NCBI RefSeq assembly: GCF_002086285.1
Contig: NZ_MVHU01000003.1
Coordinates: 183,556 to 247,555, forward strand
Length of the DNA: 64,000 nucleotides
DNA from: Mycolicibacter kumamotonensis
GTDB lineage: Bacteria > Actinomycetota > Actinomycetes > Mycobacteriales > Mycobacteriaceae
Direction: 5' to 3'
Position numbers and translations under genes: made by a program. Below, piece after piece: positions 17,294 through 30,760 of the stretch. Every line of letters begins with the position of its first letter. Positions within the stretch are counted from its first letter, which is position 1. The notes under the pieces were generated by a model. That model made no database searches, was not told the DNA's origin, and saw only the letters and a list, made by a program, of their open reading frames with translations.

Positions 17294-18166
17294 TCAGGGG
17301 GCCGGAACCGCGGCGGGTGCGGCGGCGGCGGCCGGGGCCGCCCCTTGCGCGGCCTGCGCGATGGACGGGATCACCACACCCTTGAGCAGGTCGATGGCCT
17401 GTCCGGCGCCCAGCTGATTGGCCGCACTCATCAGGTCACTGACGACCCCGCCCTTCTCCTCCGGCATGCCCATGCCCAGCGACGGGTCGCCGAGGATCGG
17501 GTAGGTGCCGTCCAGGCCCGGGTCCAGACCCACCGGAGAGGTGAGCGGCATGTCACCGGAGCCCAGCAGGCCGGTGTCCGGGCTGGTCAAGCCGGGGGAG
17601 GTCAGCCCGGGGCTGGTCAGCGACGGGTCGGTCAGGGTCGGCGTGGTCAGACCGGGCGAGGTCAGGCCCGGGGTGCCCGTCAGCGACGGCGTGGTCAGGC
17701 CCGGCGACGTCAGCCCGGAGGTGGTCACACCGGGGGTGCCCGCCGGCGGGGTGGACAGTGACGGCGTGGTCAGCGACGGATCGGTCAGGCCCGGCGAGGT
17801 CAGGCCCGGCGAGGCGGGGTACATGCCCGGCGAGGTCAGGCCCGGCGAGGCGGGGTACATGCCCGGCGAGGTCAGGCCCGGCGAGGCCGGGTACATCCCC
17901 GGCGACGTCAGCGCCCCCGTCCCGTTCCCGAAGCCGGGAACCGGCGGAAGGTTCACCCCGAACTGGGACAGGCCCTGCGAGAGGGCCGAGATCAGCTCAT
18001 TGGGCAGGTCGGCCACCGAGGCGGCCGCGACGAAGTCGTGGTGCTGCGGCGCACTGTTGTGGGCCACCAGCTCGGATACAGCGACAACTGCAAACGGACT
18101 TGCGACCGCTAGGGCGGCGACTGCGCTCATAGTGGTCGAGAGCCTGCGTCGACGTCGGTTCGGCAC
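17294..18166 (-). CDS. erp: Exported repetitive protein Erp (PGLTS repeats)
   Basis: A 290-residue cell-surface protein. It has a signal-like N-terminus (RRRRRLSTTMSAVAALAVAS), a central low-complexity region built of PGLTS/PSLTT-like repeats from about residue 85 to 210, and a hydrophobic Ala-rich C-terminus. This is the hallmark architecture of mycobacterial Erp (Rv3810, pirG), a surface virulence-associated protein divergent from glf. The repeat block includes three nearly identical 12-residue units (MYPASPGLTSPG). A short upstream region shared with glf provides its promoter. Molecular function is unknown. Confidence 0.95.
   Translation of the reverse strand: MPNRRRRRLSTTMSAVAALAVASPFAVVAVSELVAHNSAPQHHDFVAAASVADLPNELISALSQGLSQFGVNLPPVPGFGNGTGALTSPGMYPASPGLTSPGMYPASPGLTSPGMYPASPGLTSPGLTDPSLTTPSLSTPPAGTPGVTTSGLTSPGLTTPSLTGTPGLTSPGLTTPTLTDPSLTSPGLTSPGLTSPDTGLLGSGDMPLTSPVGLDPGLDGTYPILGDPSLGMGMPEEKGGVVSDLMSAANQLGAGQAIDLLKGVVIPSIAQAAQGAAPAAAAAPAAVPAP
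17789..17896. repeat. Three 36-bp tandem repeats inside erp
   Basis: Units 17789-17824 and 17825-17860 are identical and 17861-17896 differs by one base in the shared coding part. On the coding strand they encode three copies of a MYPASPGLTSPG-like unit. Near-perfect DNA identity suggests recent slippage expansion, so copy number may vary between strains. Confidence 0.9.
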
Positions 18167-21568
<3,402 letters not shown>

Positions 21569-21572
<4 letters not shown>

Positions 21573-22123
21573 CCGAGATCGCGCTGGAATCCGCAGCGGT
21601 GCCGCCGCACGGCGAGAGCGCCGTGCTGGTCGCCGTGCAGTCGGCGCTGACCGGCCGGCCCGGTGTGCTGCCGGTGGCGCGGGCGCTTTCGCACTTCGGT
21701 GAGCACAGCCTGGGCTGGCTGGCGGTGGCGGCGCTCGGCGCGCTGACTCAGCCGCAGCGGCGCCGGTCCTGGCTGCTGGCCGGCGCCGGAACGCTGGCCG
21801 CGCACGCCGCGGCGGTGATCATCAAGCGCGTCGTGCGCCGCAAACGGCCGCACCATCCGGCGATCGCGGTCAACGTCGGAACGCCGAGCGCGTTGAGTTT
21901 CCCCTCGGCGCACGCCACCTCCACCACCGCGGCGGCCATCCTGCTGGGCCGGGCCGCGGGACTGCCGGTACGGGCACTGCCGGCGCTGCTGGTGCCGCCG
22001 ATGGCGTTGTCCCGCATGGTGCTTGGGGTGCATTACCCCAGTGACGTCGCCACCGGCGTCGTCGTGGGAGCCGCGGTCGCTGCAGCCGTGACCCGCCTGG
22101 ACAACTCTGGAGACTCGGCATGA
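21569..22123 (+). CDS. PAP2 phosphatase, candidate decaprenylphosphoryl-5-phosphoribose phosphatase (Rv3807c-like)
   Basis: A 184-residue membrane phosphatase of the PAP2 superfamily. The signature motifs are complete: KRVVRRKRP (motif 1), PSAHATS (motif 2) and SRMVLGVHYPSD (motif 3, containing the nucleophilic His). It sits between glfT2 and ubiA with ATGA overlaps on both sides, matching Rv3807c, the proposed enzyme removing the 5-phosphate from decaprenylphosphoryl-5-phosphoribose. The role in that step follows from context and from the H37Rv assignment rather than from a diagnostic residue. Confidence 0.9.
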
Positions 22124-23043
22124 GCGCAGACACTGAAGATCGGGTGCCGGAGATCGGCCCGCCGTCGAACCTGCTCTCCGGGGTGATCAAGGCGATGCGG
22201 CCCCGCCAGTGGGTGAAGCAGGTGCTGGTGCTGGCCGCGCCGCTGGCCGCCCTCGGCGGCGATGTGCAGTTCGACTACGCCGATGTCGGCCGCAAGGCTC
22301 TGATCGCGTTCGTGGTGTTCTCGCTGGCGGCCTCGGCGGGCTACCTGGTCAACGACGCCCAAGACGTCGAAGCCGACCGGGCGCACCCCACCAAGCGGTT
22401 CCGGCCGATCGCTGCCGGGGTGGTGCCCGAACGGCTGGCCTATGTGCTGGCGGCGGTGCTGGCGGCAGCCTCGCTGGCCATCTCATGGTGGCTCACCCCG
22501 AACCTGGCCCTGGTGATGGCCATCTACCTGTCGATCCAAATGGCCTACTGCTTCGGCCTCAAACACCAACCGGTGGTTGACATCTGCATTGTGGCCGCGC
22601 AGTACTTGCTGCGGGCCATCGCCGGCGGCGCGGCCACGGGTATCTATCTGTCGCAATGGTTCCTGCTGGTGATGGCGTTCGGATCGCTGTTCATGGTGGC
22701 CGGCAAGCGCTACGCCGAACTGCAGCTCGCCGAGCAGACCGGCGCCAAGATCCGCAAGTCGCTGGAGAGCTACACCGGCACCTATCTGCGGTTCGTGTGG
22801 ACGGCCTCGGCCACCGCAATGCTGGTCTGCTACAGCCTGTATGCCTTCGAGCGCGACAGCGGTTCGGGGTCCTGGTACGCGGCGTCGATCATCCCGATCA
22901 TCGTCGGGATCCTGCGCTACGCGGTCGACGTCGACGGCGGCATGGCCGGTGAGCCCGAGGACATCCTGCGGCGCGACCGGGTGCTCCAGCTGATGGCGCT
23001 GGCCTGGATCGGAATCATCGGTGCTGCCGTCGCCTTCGGTTAG
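22120..23043 (+). CDS. ubiA: Decaprenyl-phosphate phosphoribosyltransferase (DPPR synthase)
   Basis: A 307-residue UbiA-superfamily membrane enzyme that transfers 5-phosphoribose from PRPP to decaprenyl phosphate, the first committed step to decaprenylphosphoryl-arabinose. The Asp-rich motif NDAQDVEADR (from residue 78) binds Mg-PRPP, with the following HPTKRFRPIAAG block conserved. About nine membrane helices are evident. It corresponds to Rv3806c and is coupled by ATGA to the upstream phosphatase gene. Confidence 0.95.
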   Translation: MSADTEDRVPEIGPPSNLLSGVIKAMRPRQWVKQVLVLAAPLAALGGDVQFDYADVGRKALIAFVVFSLAASAGYLVNDAQDVEADRAHPTKRFRPIAAGVVPERLAYVLAAVLAAASLAISWWLTPNLALVMAIYLSIQMAYCFGLKHQPVVDICIVAAQYLLRAIAGGAATGIYLSQWFLLVMAFGSLFMVAGKRYAELQLAEQTGAKIRKSLESYTGTYLRFVWTASATAMLVCYSLYAFERDSGSGSWYAASIIPIIVGILRYAVDVDGGMAGEPEDILRRDRVLQLMALAWIGIIGAAVAFG

Positions 23044-23119
23044 CCTGCGCCAGCGCGGCACTCAACCGGACCCCAGGGTCCGGCCACTGGGCTGGCCCGC
23101 GGTCGCCTACAGCCCGTCG

Positions 23120-25036
23120 GTGCGGATCAGCGCCTGGGCCGGGGTGGCGGTGGTGCTGCTGCTGTTCGGCGTCGGGGCGTGGCGGCGGCGGTGGATCTCC
23201 GACGACGGTCTGATCGTGCTGCGCACGGTGCGCAACCTGCTGGCCGGCAACGGGCCGGTCTTCAACGCCGGCGAACGGGTGGAGGCCAACACCTCCACGG
23301 CGTGGACCTACCTGATGTATCTCGGCAGCTGGCTCGGCGGGCCGGTGCGGATGGAATACGTGGCGCTGGCGTTCGCGCTGACGCTGAGCCTGGCCGGGAT
23401 GGCGCTGCTGATGCTGGGCACCACCCGGCTGTATGCCCCCGGTCTGCAGGGCCGCCGCGCCCTGCTGCTGCCCGCCGGGGCACTGGTCTACATCGCGCTG
23501 CCGCCCGCCCGGGACTTCGCCACCTCCGGGCTGGAGAGCGGCCTGGTGCTGGCCTATCTGGGCCTGCTGTGGTGGATGCTGGTCTGCTGGTCGCAGGCGC
23601 TGCGGATGCCGCGATCACGTGCCCGCGGAACCCGGTTCACCGCCGCCCTGGCGTTCGTGGCCGGATTCAGCGTGCTGGTTCGCCCCGAGTTGGCACTGAT
23701 CGGCGGCGGCGTGCTGATCATGCTGCTGATCGCGGCGCGGGACTGGCGGCCCCGGGCGCTGATCCTGGTGGCCGGCGGTGCGCTTCCGGTGGCCTACCAG
23801 ATCTTCCGGATGGGCTACTACGCGCTGCTGGTGCCGGGTACCGCGTTGGCCAAGGATGCCGCCGGCGACAAGTGGTCGCAGGGAATGATCTACCTGGCGA
23901 ACTTCAACGCCCCCTACGCATTGTGGGCGCCCGCAGTGCTTTTAACGGCGCTGGGCGCCGCGCTGTGGGTGGGCGCCGCGGTGCGCCACCGGCCCCGCCG
24001 TCCGGTGCCCCGCGGCGTCGGCCCCTGGGCCCGGCTGGTTCAGAGCCCGGCGGCGGTGGTCTGTTTCATCGTGATCAGCGGGCTGCTGCAGGGCGCCTAC
24101 TGGATCCGCCAGGGCGGCGATTTCATGCACGGCCGGGTCTTGCTGGCGCCGCTGTTCTGCATGCTGGCCCCGGTGGCCGTGATCCCGATCCTGCTGCCCG
24201 ACGGTGCGCGCTACCACCGCGAGGCCGGTTACCCGCTCAGCGGCGCGGTCGGCGTGCTGTGGCTGGCGGTGGCCGGCTGGGCGCTGTGGGCGGCCAACTC
24301 GCCCGGGATGGGCGACGACGCGACCAGGGTGACCTACTCCGGGATCGTCGACGAACGCCGGTTCTACTCGCAGGCGACCGGCCACCCGCACCCGCTGACC
24401 GCCGCGGATTATCTGGGCTACCCGAGGATGCGTGCGGTGTTGACCACGATCGAGGCCACGCCCGACGGGGCGCTGCTACTGCCGTCGGGCAACTACGACC
24501 AGTGGGACGTCGTCCCGGTCATCCTGCCGGTGCCCCCGGGGATCGGCGTCAAGACCGATCCCGATCCGGGCGACACCGGGCCCCACACCGTCTTCTTCAC
24601 CAACCTGGGCATGCTGGGCATGAACACCGGGCTCGACGTCCGGCTGCTCGACCAGATCGGGTTGGCCAATCCCATTGCGGCGCATACCGAACGGCTTGAG
24701 CACGGCCGGATCGGCCACGACAAGGACCTGTTCCGGGATTGGGTGGTGGCCGACGGGCCGTGGGTCAAGTGGTATCCGCTGATCCCGGCCTACCTGGACC
24801 AGGACTGGATCGCCCAGGCCGAAGCCGCCCTGCGCTGCCCCGACACCGCGGCGGTGCTGGGCTCGGTGCGCGCACCGATGGGCCCGCGCCGGTTCCTGTC
24901 CAACGTGCTGCACTCGGTCGGCTACACCCGGTACCGGATCGAGCGGGTGCCGCGCGACGAACTGATCCGGTGCGGCCTGGCGGTGCCCGAACCGAGCCGC
25001 CCGACCTATACCGGGATGCCGCCCGACGTCCCGTGA
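23120..25036 (+). CDS. aftB: Terminal beta-1,2-arabinofuranosyltransferase AftB
   Basis: A 638-residue GT-C membrane glycosyltransferase that caps arabinan with beta-1,2-arabinofuranose from decaprenylphosphoryl-arabinose. The early loop RRRWISDDGLIVLRTVRNLL contains the Asp pair typical of GT-C catalytic sites, followed by about ten membrane helices and a C-terminal periplasmic domain (TVFFTNLGMLGMNTGLDVR, FLSNVLHSVGYTRYRI). It closely follows Rv3805c. I chose the GTG at 23120 because VRISAW aligns with the H37Rv start; a longer frame back to 23021 would overlap ubiA. Confidence 0.93.
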   Translation: MRISAWAGVAVVLLLFGVGAWRRRWISDDGLIVLRTVRNLLAGNGPVFNAGERVEANTSTAWTYLMYLGSWLGGPVRMEYVALAFALTLSLAGMALLMLGTTRLYAPGLQGRRALLLPAGALVYIALPPARDFATSGLESGLVLAYLGLLWWMLVCWSQALRMPRSRARGTRFTAALAFVAGFSVLVRPELALIGGGVLIMLLIAARDWRPRALILVAGGALPVAYQIFRMGYYALLVPGTALAKDAAGDKWSQGMIYLANFNAPYALWAPAVLLTALGAALWVGAAVRHRPRRPVPRGVGPWARLVQSPAAVVCFIVISGLLQGAYWIRQGGDFMHGRVLLAPLFCMLAPVAVIPILLPDGARYHREAGYPLSGAVGVLWLAVAGWALWAANSPGMGDDATRVTYSGIVDERRFYSQATGHPHPLTAADYLGYPRMRAVLTTIEATPDGALLLPSGNYDQWDVVPVILPVPPGIGVKTDPDPGDTGPHTVFFTNLGMLGMNTGLDVRLLDQIGLANPIAAHTERLEHGRIGHDKDLFRDWVVADGPWVKWYPLIPAYLDQDWIAQAEAALRCPDTAAVLGSVRAPMGPRRFLSNVLHSVGYTRYRIERVPRDELIRCGLAVPEPSRPTYTGMPPDVP

Positions 25037-25066
25037 CGACGAGCACCGGCCCACCCGAAAATGTGA

Positions 25067-26305
<1,239 letters not shown>

Positions 26306-26326
26306 TCCACGGACTCCAATGCACCG

Positions 26327-26361
26327 CCGACGGCGGCGACCCCCCGGGGCGCCGCCGTCGG
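26327..26361. terminator. GC-rich hairpin after fbpA
   Basis: Arms CCGACGGCGGCG (26327-26338) and its exact complement at 26350-26361 enclose an 11-nt loop, 22 bp after the fbpA stop, with a short TTT shortly downstream. It probably separates fbpA from fbpD transcripts. Confidence 0.75.
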
Positions 26362-26475
26362 TAGTTTCCGGCCCTGCCCGTCGCTGCCGTGTGGTTGACT
26401 ACCTTCGGCGGATCGCCTGCGCGCGGCCAGCGGCGGATGATCGCCACGAAATCTGTGCCGACGAGCGAGGTGGGT

Positions 26476-27369
26476 ATGAGCGGACTGTCGAAGTTGCTTC
26501 GGGCGCTGTGCGTGGCCGTGCTGACTCTGAGCATGTGGGGCGGCGGCGTCATGGTCGGCGCGGGCGCACATGCCGCACAGTTCGAGAACCTGATGGTGCC
26601 GTCGCCGTCGATGGGCCGCGACATCCCGGTGGCGTTCCTCAACCAGGGGCCGCACGCGGTGTACCTGCTCGACGCATTCGACGCCCACCCCGAGGTGAGC
26701 AACTGGGTGACCGCGGGCAACGCGATGAACACCCTGGCCGGCAAGGGCGTCTCGGTGGTGGCGCCGGCCGGCGGGGCTTACAGCATGTACACCAACTGGG
26801 AGCAGGACGGCAGCAAGCAGTGGGAGACCTTCCTGTCCAGTGAGCTGCCGGACTGGCTGGCGGCCAACCGCGGCCTGGCCCCGGGTGGTCACGCTGTGGT
26901 GGGCGCGGCCCAGGGCGGCTACGGGGCGATGGCGCTGGCCACCTTCCACCCGGACCGGTTCGGTTTCGCCGGTTCGATGTCGGGCTTCCTGGGCCCGGCC
27001 AACACCACCGAGAGCGGTGTCATCAGCGCGGGTCTGGAGAACTTCGGCGGGGTAGACCCGTACGGCATGTGGGGCGCACCCCAGCTGGGCCGCTGGAAGT
27101 GGCACGACCCGACGGTGCACGCCACCCTGCTGGCGCAGAACAACACCCGGGTCTGGGTGTACAGCCCGATGGGGGGCGCCTCCAACCCGGCCGCGATGAT
27201 CGGCGACCCGGCCGAGGCGCACGGCAGCGGCCGGTTCTTCAACATGCAGTACCGCCAGGTGCGCGGCCGCAACGGGCATTTCGACTTCTCCGCCGGTGAC
27301 AACGGGTGGGGGTCGTGGGCGGCGCAGCTGGGGGCCATGTCCGGTGACATCGTCGGCGCGATCCGCTAG
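26476..27369 (+). CDS. fbpD: MPT51 / antigen 85 family non-catalytic protein FbpD
   Basis: A 297-residue secreted member of the Ag85 fold, corresponding to Rv3803c (MPT51, FbpC1). Signal peptide at residues 1-33, then FENLMVPSPSMGRDIPVAF. At the nucleophile elbow the sequence reads VVGAAQGGYGAM, so the catalytic Ser is replaced and mycolyltransferase activity is not expected; a binding role (for example fibronectin or carbohydrate) has been proposed for the M. tuberculosis protein. ATG 26476 has a GAGG 5-6 nt upstream and matches the H37Rv start. Confidence 0.95.
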   Translation: MSGLSKLLRALCVAVLTLSMWGGGVMVGAGAHAAQFENLMVPSPSMGRDIPVAFLNQGPHAVYLLDAFDAHPEVSNWVTAGNAMNTLAGKGVSVVAPAGGAYSMYTNWEQDGSKQWETFLSSELPDWLAANRGLAPGGHAVVGAAQGGYGAMALATFHPDRFGFAGSMSGFLGPANTTESGVISAGLENFGGVDPYGMWGAPQLGRWKWHDPTVHATLLAQNNTRVWVYSPMGGASNPAAMIGDPAEAHGSGRFFNMQYRQVRGRNGHFDFSAGDNGWGSWAAQLGAMSGDIVGAIR

Positions 27370-27402
27370 CGGCGCTAAGGCGCAGCGCTCCGCCAATCCC
27401 CG

Positions 27403-27461
27403 TTGACTCTGCGTCCACGACGCAGAAGTGCGAGTAATCCGCCCCGTAGGCGCAGAGTCAA
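27403..27461. terminator. Long-loop inverted repeat between fbpD and culp6
   Basis: TTGACTCTGCG (27403-27413) and CGCAGAGTCAA (27451-27461) are perfect complements around a 37-nt loop, 34 bp after the fbpD stop and 37 bp before the culp6 ATG. It shares the GACTCTGCG core with the hairpin at 17220-17275. It may be a terminator or a dispersed element. Confidence 0.6.
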
Positions 27462-27497
27462 TGGTGGATGCCGCTGATCTGTACCGTTAGAGGCGCT

Positions 27498-28568
27498 ATG
27501 GCCAACAAGAAGACACCGAAATCCCCGCGGAAATCTTCGCGATCCCCCAAATCCCCGTCGAAGTCTGTGCGCAACCGTCGCCGGGTGCTGGCATGGGTGG
27601 CCGCCGGTGCGATGGCACTGGCGGTGGCGCTGGTCGCGGTGGTGCTGGTGATCTGGATTCGGCACCCGGCCTCCCCGCCGACCGCCGAGTCGCCGTCGGC
27701 GGGGGTCCCGCCGACCAGCTCGGTTCCGCCGCGCGTCAAGAAGCCGCGTCCGGCCTATCAGGACGCCAGCTGCCCGGACGTGCAACTGGTCGCGGTGCCC
27801 GGCACCTGGGAGACCTCGCCCACCGACGACCCGCTGAACCCCACCCAGTTCCCCATCGCGCTGTTGCTCACCGTCACCCGCCCCATCGCCGAGCAGTTCG
27901 ACGCCTCCCGGGTGCAGACCTACACCGTTCCGTACACCGCGCAGTTCCATAATCCGCTGTCGGCCGACAAGCAGATGAGCTACAACGACAGCCGCGCCGA
28001 GGGCACCCGCAACACCATCAAGGCGATGACCGAGATGAACGAGAAGTGCCCGCTGACCAGCTATGTGCTGGTTGGCTTCTCGCAGGGTGCGGTGATCGCC
28101 GGTGACGTCGCCAGCGACATCGGCAACGGGCGCGGCCCGGTCGATGAGGACTTGGTGCTGGGCGTGACGCTGATCGCCGACGGCCGCCGCCAGGACGGCG
28201 TGGGTATCGACGTGCCGCCGACCCCGCCGGGGCAGGGCGCCGAGGTGACCCTGCACGAGCTGCCGATCCTGTCGGGGATGGGGCTGACCATGACCGGCGC
28301 CCGCGACGGCGGTTTCGGCGACCTCGATAAGCGCACCAACGAGATCTGCGCGCGCGGCGACCTGATCTGCGCGGCCCCGCAAGAGGCGTTCAGCATCGGT
28401 AGGCTGCCGGCCACCCTGGAGACGCTGGCCGGTGGCGCGGGTCAACCGGTGCACGCGTTGTACGGCACCACCGACGTCTGGAGCCAAGACGGCCTGTCCG
28501 CCACCCAGTGGACGCTGAACTGGGCGCGCGGCCTCGTCGAGAACGCGCCGCATCCGCCACACGGCTGA
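27498..28568 (+). CDS. culp6: Cutinase-like lipase/thioesterase Culp6 (Rv3802c-like)
   Basis: A 356-residue membrane-anchored cutinase-family hydrolase with reported phospholipase A and thioesterase activity on the M. tuberculosis ortholog, essential there and located next to the mycolate genes. It has a very basic N-terminus ([19 protein letters not shown]), one anchor helix (residues 35-53) and a Pro-rich linker. The cutinase domain carries nucleophile S195 in GFSQG, Asp in [10 protein letters not shown] with its disulfide cysteines, and His in PVHALYG. The basic tail is longer than in H37Rv (336 residues). Confidence 0.93.
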   Translation: MANKKTPKSPRKSSRSPKSPSKSVRNRRRVLAWVAAGAMALAVALVAVVLVIWIRHPASPPTAESPSAGVPPTSSVPPRVKKPRPAYQDASCPDVQLVAVPGTWETSPTDDPLNPTQFPIALLLTVTRPIAEQFDASRVQTYTVPYTAQFHNPLSADKQMSYNDSRAEGTRNTIKAMTEMNEKCPLTSYVLVGFSQGAVIAGDVASDIGNGRGPVDEDLVLGVTLIADGRRQDGVGIDVPPTPPGQGAEVTLHELPILSGMGLTMTGARDGGFGDLDKRTNEICARGDLICAAPQEAFSIGRLPATLETLAGGAGQPVHALYGTTDVWSQDGLSATQWTLNWARGLVENAPHPPHG

Positions 28569-28841
28569 GGCCAGGGGAACCCGGCGGTTGGGCCCCGCCG
28601 CGTGAACCCGGAGATCGCAGTCACACGCGGTACCGTTTGATTTGGCACGAGCCGCACCGACCTCTAACATTAAGAAGAATTTAAGAGCATGCGGCCGCGG
28701 CCGCGGGGGCGAGCAGCGCGGGTCGAGGGGTACCGGAATCCCGCTACCATCTGTGAGGTCCCGGGCCGCGCGACGGGCCACCCGACGTGCCGGCCGCGCC
28801 CGGCAGCCGAATGAACGTATGTTCGTGACAGGAGATTTTGC
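28569..28841. promoter_or_regulatory. Upstream region of the fadD32-pks13-accD4 operon
   Basis: 273 bp without a gene. An AT-rich island (TAACATTAAGAAGAATTTAAG, about 28664-28690) stands out from the surrounding GC-rich DNA and is the likely promoter or regulator-binding zone of the mycolate condensation operon. No clear palindrome was seen. Confidence 0.45.
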
Positions 28842-30755
28842 ATGGCCCCGGCACCAGCACAGGCCGCTTACCACAACCCGTTCATCAAAGACGGCAAGGT
28901 CCGGTTCCCCGACAACGCCAACCTGGTGCGCACCGTCGAACGCTGGGCAGCGCTGCGCGGGGAGAAGCTGGCCTACCGGTTTCTGGACTACTCCACCGAG
29001 CGTGACGGTCTGGCCCGCGACATCTCGTGGGCGGACTTCGGCGCCCGCAACCGCGCGGTGGCGGCCCGGCTGCAGCAGGTCACCCAGCCCGGCGACCGGG
29101 TGGCGATCCTGTGCTCCCAGAACCTGGACTACCTGGTGTCGTTCTTCGGGATCATGTATTCCGGACGTATCGCGGTGCCGCTGTTCGACCCGGGCGAACC
29201 CGGCCACGTGGGCCGGCTGCACGCGGTGCTCGACGACTGCACCCCGTCGGCTGTGCTGACCACCAGCGACTCCGCCGAGGGCGTGCGCAAGTTCTTCCGC
29301 GGCCGTCCGGCCAATGCCCGCCCGCGCGTGATCGCCGTCGACGCGGTGCCCGCCGAGGTGGGGTCGACCTGGGTGATGCCCGAGGGCGACCGGGACGCGA
29401 TCGCCTATCTGCAGTACACCTCCGGCTCGACCCGCACCCCGACCGGTGTGAAGATCACCCACCTGAACCTGCCGACCAACGTCGTCCAGCTGCTCGACGC
29501 CCTCAAGGGCCGCGAAGGCGACCGCGGTGTCACCTGGCTGCCGTTCTTCCACGACATGGGCTTGGTCACGATCCTGCTGTCCTGCGTGCTGGGTCAGCAG
29601 TTCACCTTCATGACCCCGGCCGCGTTCGTCCGCCGGCCCTACCGGTGGATCAAGGAGATGGCCCGCAAGGAAGGGGAGACCGGTGAGTGCTTCTCGGTGG
29701 CCCCGAACTTCGCCTTCGAGCACGCCGCAGCCCGCGGACTGCCCAAGGAGGGCGACCCGCCGCTGGACCTGAGCAACGTCCGGGCGATCCTCAACGGCAG
29801 CGAGCCGGTGTCGGCGGCCTCGGTGCGCAAGTTCAACGAGGCCTTCGCGCCCTACGGTTTCCGTCCGGAGGCGATCAAGCCGTCCTACGGGCTGGCCGAG
29901 GCCACCCTGTTCGTGTCCACCACCCCGCCCGACGAGGGCCCGCGGATCATCTACGTCGACCGCGAAGAGCTCAACAACGGCAACCGGTTCGTCGAGGTGC
30001 CCGCCGACGCCCCCAACGCTGTCGCCCAGGCGTCCGCCGGCCGGGTGAGCGTGGACCAGTGGGCGGTGATCGTCGACTACGAGACCGGCGCCGAGTTGCC
30101 CGACGGCCAGATCGGCGAGATCTGGTTGCAGGGCAACAACATGGGTTCGGGCTATTGGAACCGCGAAGAAGAGACCACTGACACCTTCCGGAACGTGCTG
30201 AAGACGCGGACCAGCCCGTCGCGCGCCGAGGGCTCCGACGAGAACGGTTTCTGGGTGCGCACCGGCGACTACGGCGCCTACTACAAGGACGACCTCTACA
30301 TCACCGGCCGGGTCAAGGACCTGGTCATCGTCGACGGCCGTAACCACTACCCGCAGGACTTGGAGTACTCCGCGCAGGAGGCCAGCCGCGCGCTGCGGGC
30401 CGGCTACATCGCGGCGTTCTCGGTGCCGGCCAACCAACTGCCGCAGTCGGCGTTCGACAACCCGCACTCCGGGCTGAAGTTCGACCCGGAGGACACCTCC
30501 GAGCAGCTGGTGATCGTCGCCGAGCGCGCCCCGGGCGCCCACAAGCTGGAGTACCAGCCCATCGCCGACGACATCCGGGCGGCGATCGCGGTGCGTCACG
30601 GCGTGACCGTGCGTGACGTGCTGCTGGTGTCGGCGGGCACCGTGCCGCGCACCTCCAGCGGCAAGATCGGCCGGCGTGCCTGTCGGGCCGCCTACCTCGA
30701 CGGCAGCCTGCGCGGCGGCACCACCGCACCGAACTCCTTCCCCGACCAGGCCTAG
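28842..30755 (+). CDS. fadD32: Long-chain fatty-acyl-AMP ligase FadD32
   Basis: A 637-residue FAAL that adenylates the meromycolic acid and loads it onto the N-terminal ACP of Pks13. The ATP signature is [14 protein letters not shown] and the late catalytic-Lys region is [15 protein letters not shown]-type insertion features are consistent. ATG 28842 is supported by AGGAG 7 nt upstream. The ATGTTCGTGACAGG sequence upstream, which gives MFVTG as the annotated N-terminus in H37Rv, is out of frame here. It is followed 5 bp later by pks13. Confidence 0.97.
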   Translation: MAPAPAQAAYHNPFIKDGKVRFPDNANLVRTVERWAALRGEKLAYRFLDYSTERDGLARDISWADFGARNRAVAARLQQVTQPGDRVAILCSQNLDYLVSFFGIMYSGRIAVPLFDPGEPGHVGRLHAVLDDCTPSAVLTTSDSAEGVRKFFRGRPANARPRVIAVDAVPAEVGSTWVMPEGDRDAIAYLQYTSGSTRTPTGVKITHLNLPTNVVQLLDALKGREGDRGVTWLPFFHDMGLVTILLSCVLGQQFTFMTPAAFVRRPYRWIKEMARKEGETGECFSVAPNFAFEHAAARGLPKEGDPPLDLSNVRAILNGSEPVSAASVRKFNEAFAPYGFRPEAIKPSYGLAEATLFVSTTPPDEGPRIIYVDREELNNGNRFVEVPADAPNAVAQASAGRVSVDQWAVIVDYETGAELPDGQIGEIWLQGNNMGSGYWNREEETTDTFRNVLKTRTSPSRAEGSDENGFWVRTGDYGAYYKDDLYITGRVKDLVIVDGRNHYPQDLEYSAQEASRALRAGYIAAFSVPANQLPQSAFDNPHSGLKFDPEDTSEQLVIVAERAPGAHKLEYQPIADDIRAAIAVRHGVTVRDVLLVSAGTVPRTSSGKIGRRACRAAYLDGSLRGGTTAPNSFPDQA

Positions 30756-30760
30756 GCCCG

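Noticed and set aside
17580..17900. CRISPR-like periodic repeats
   Set aside because: The periodicity is coding (PGLTS-type repeats of Erp) and there are no unique spacers or cas genes.
26880..26940. Frameshift or damage at the fbpD nucleophile elbow
   Set aside because: Replacement of the catalytic Ser (AAQGGYG) is the normal state of MPT51 proteins, and the frame is intact.
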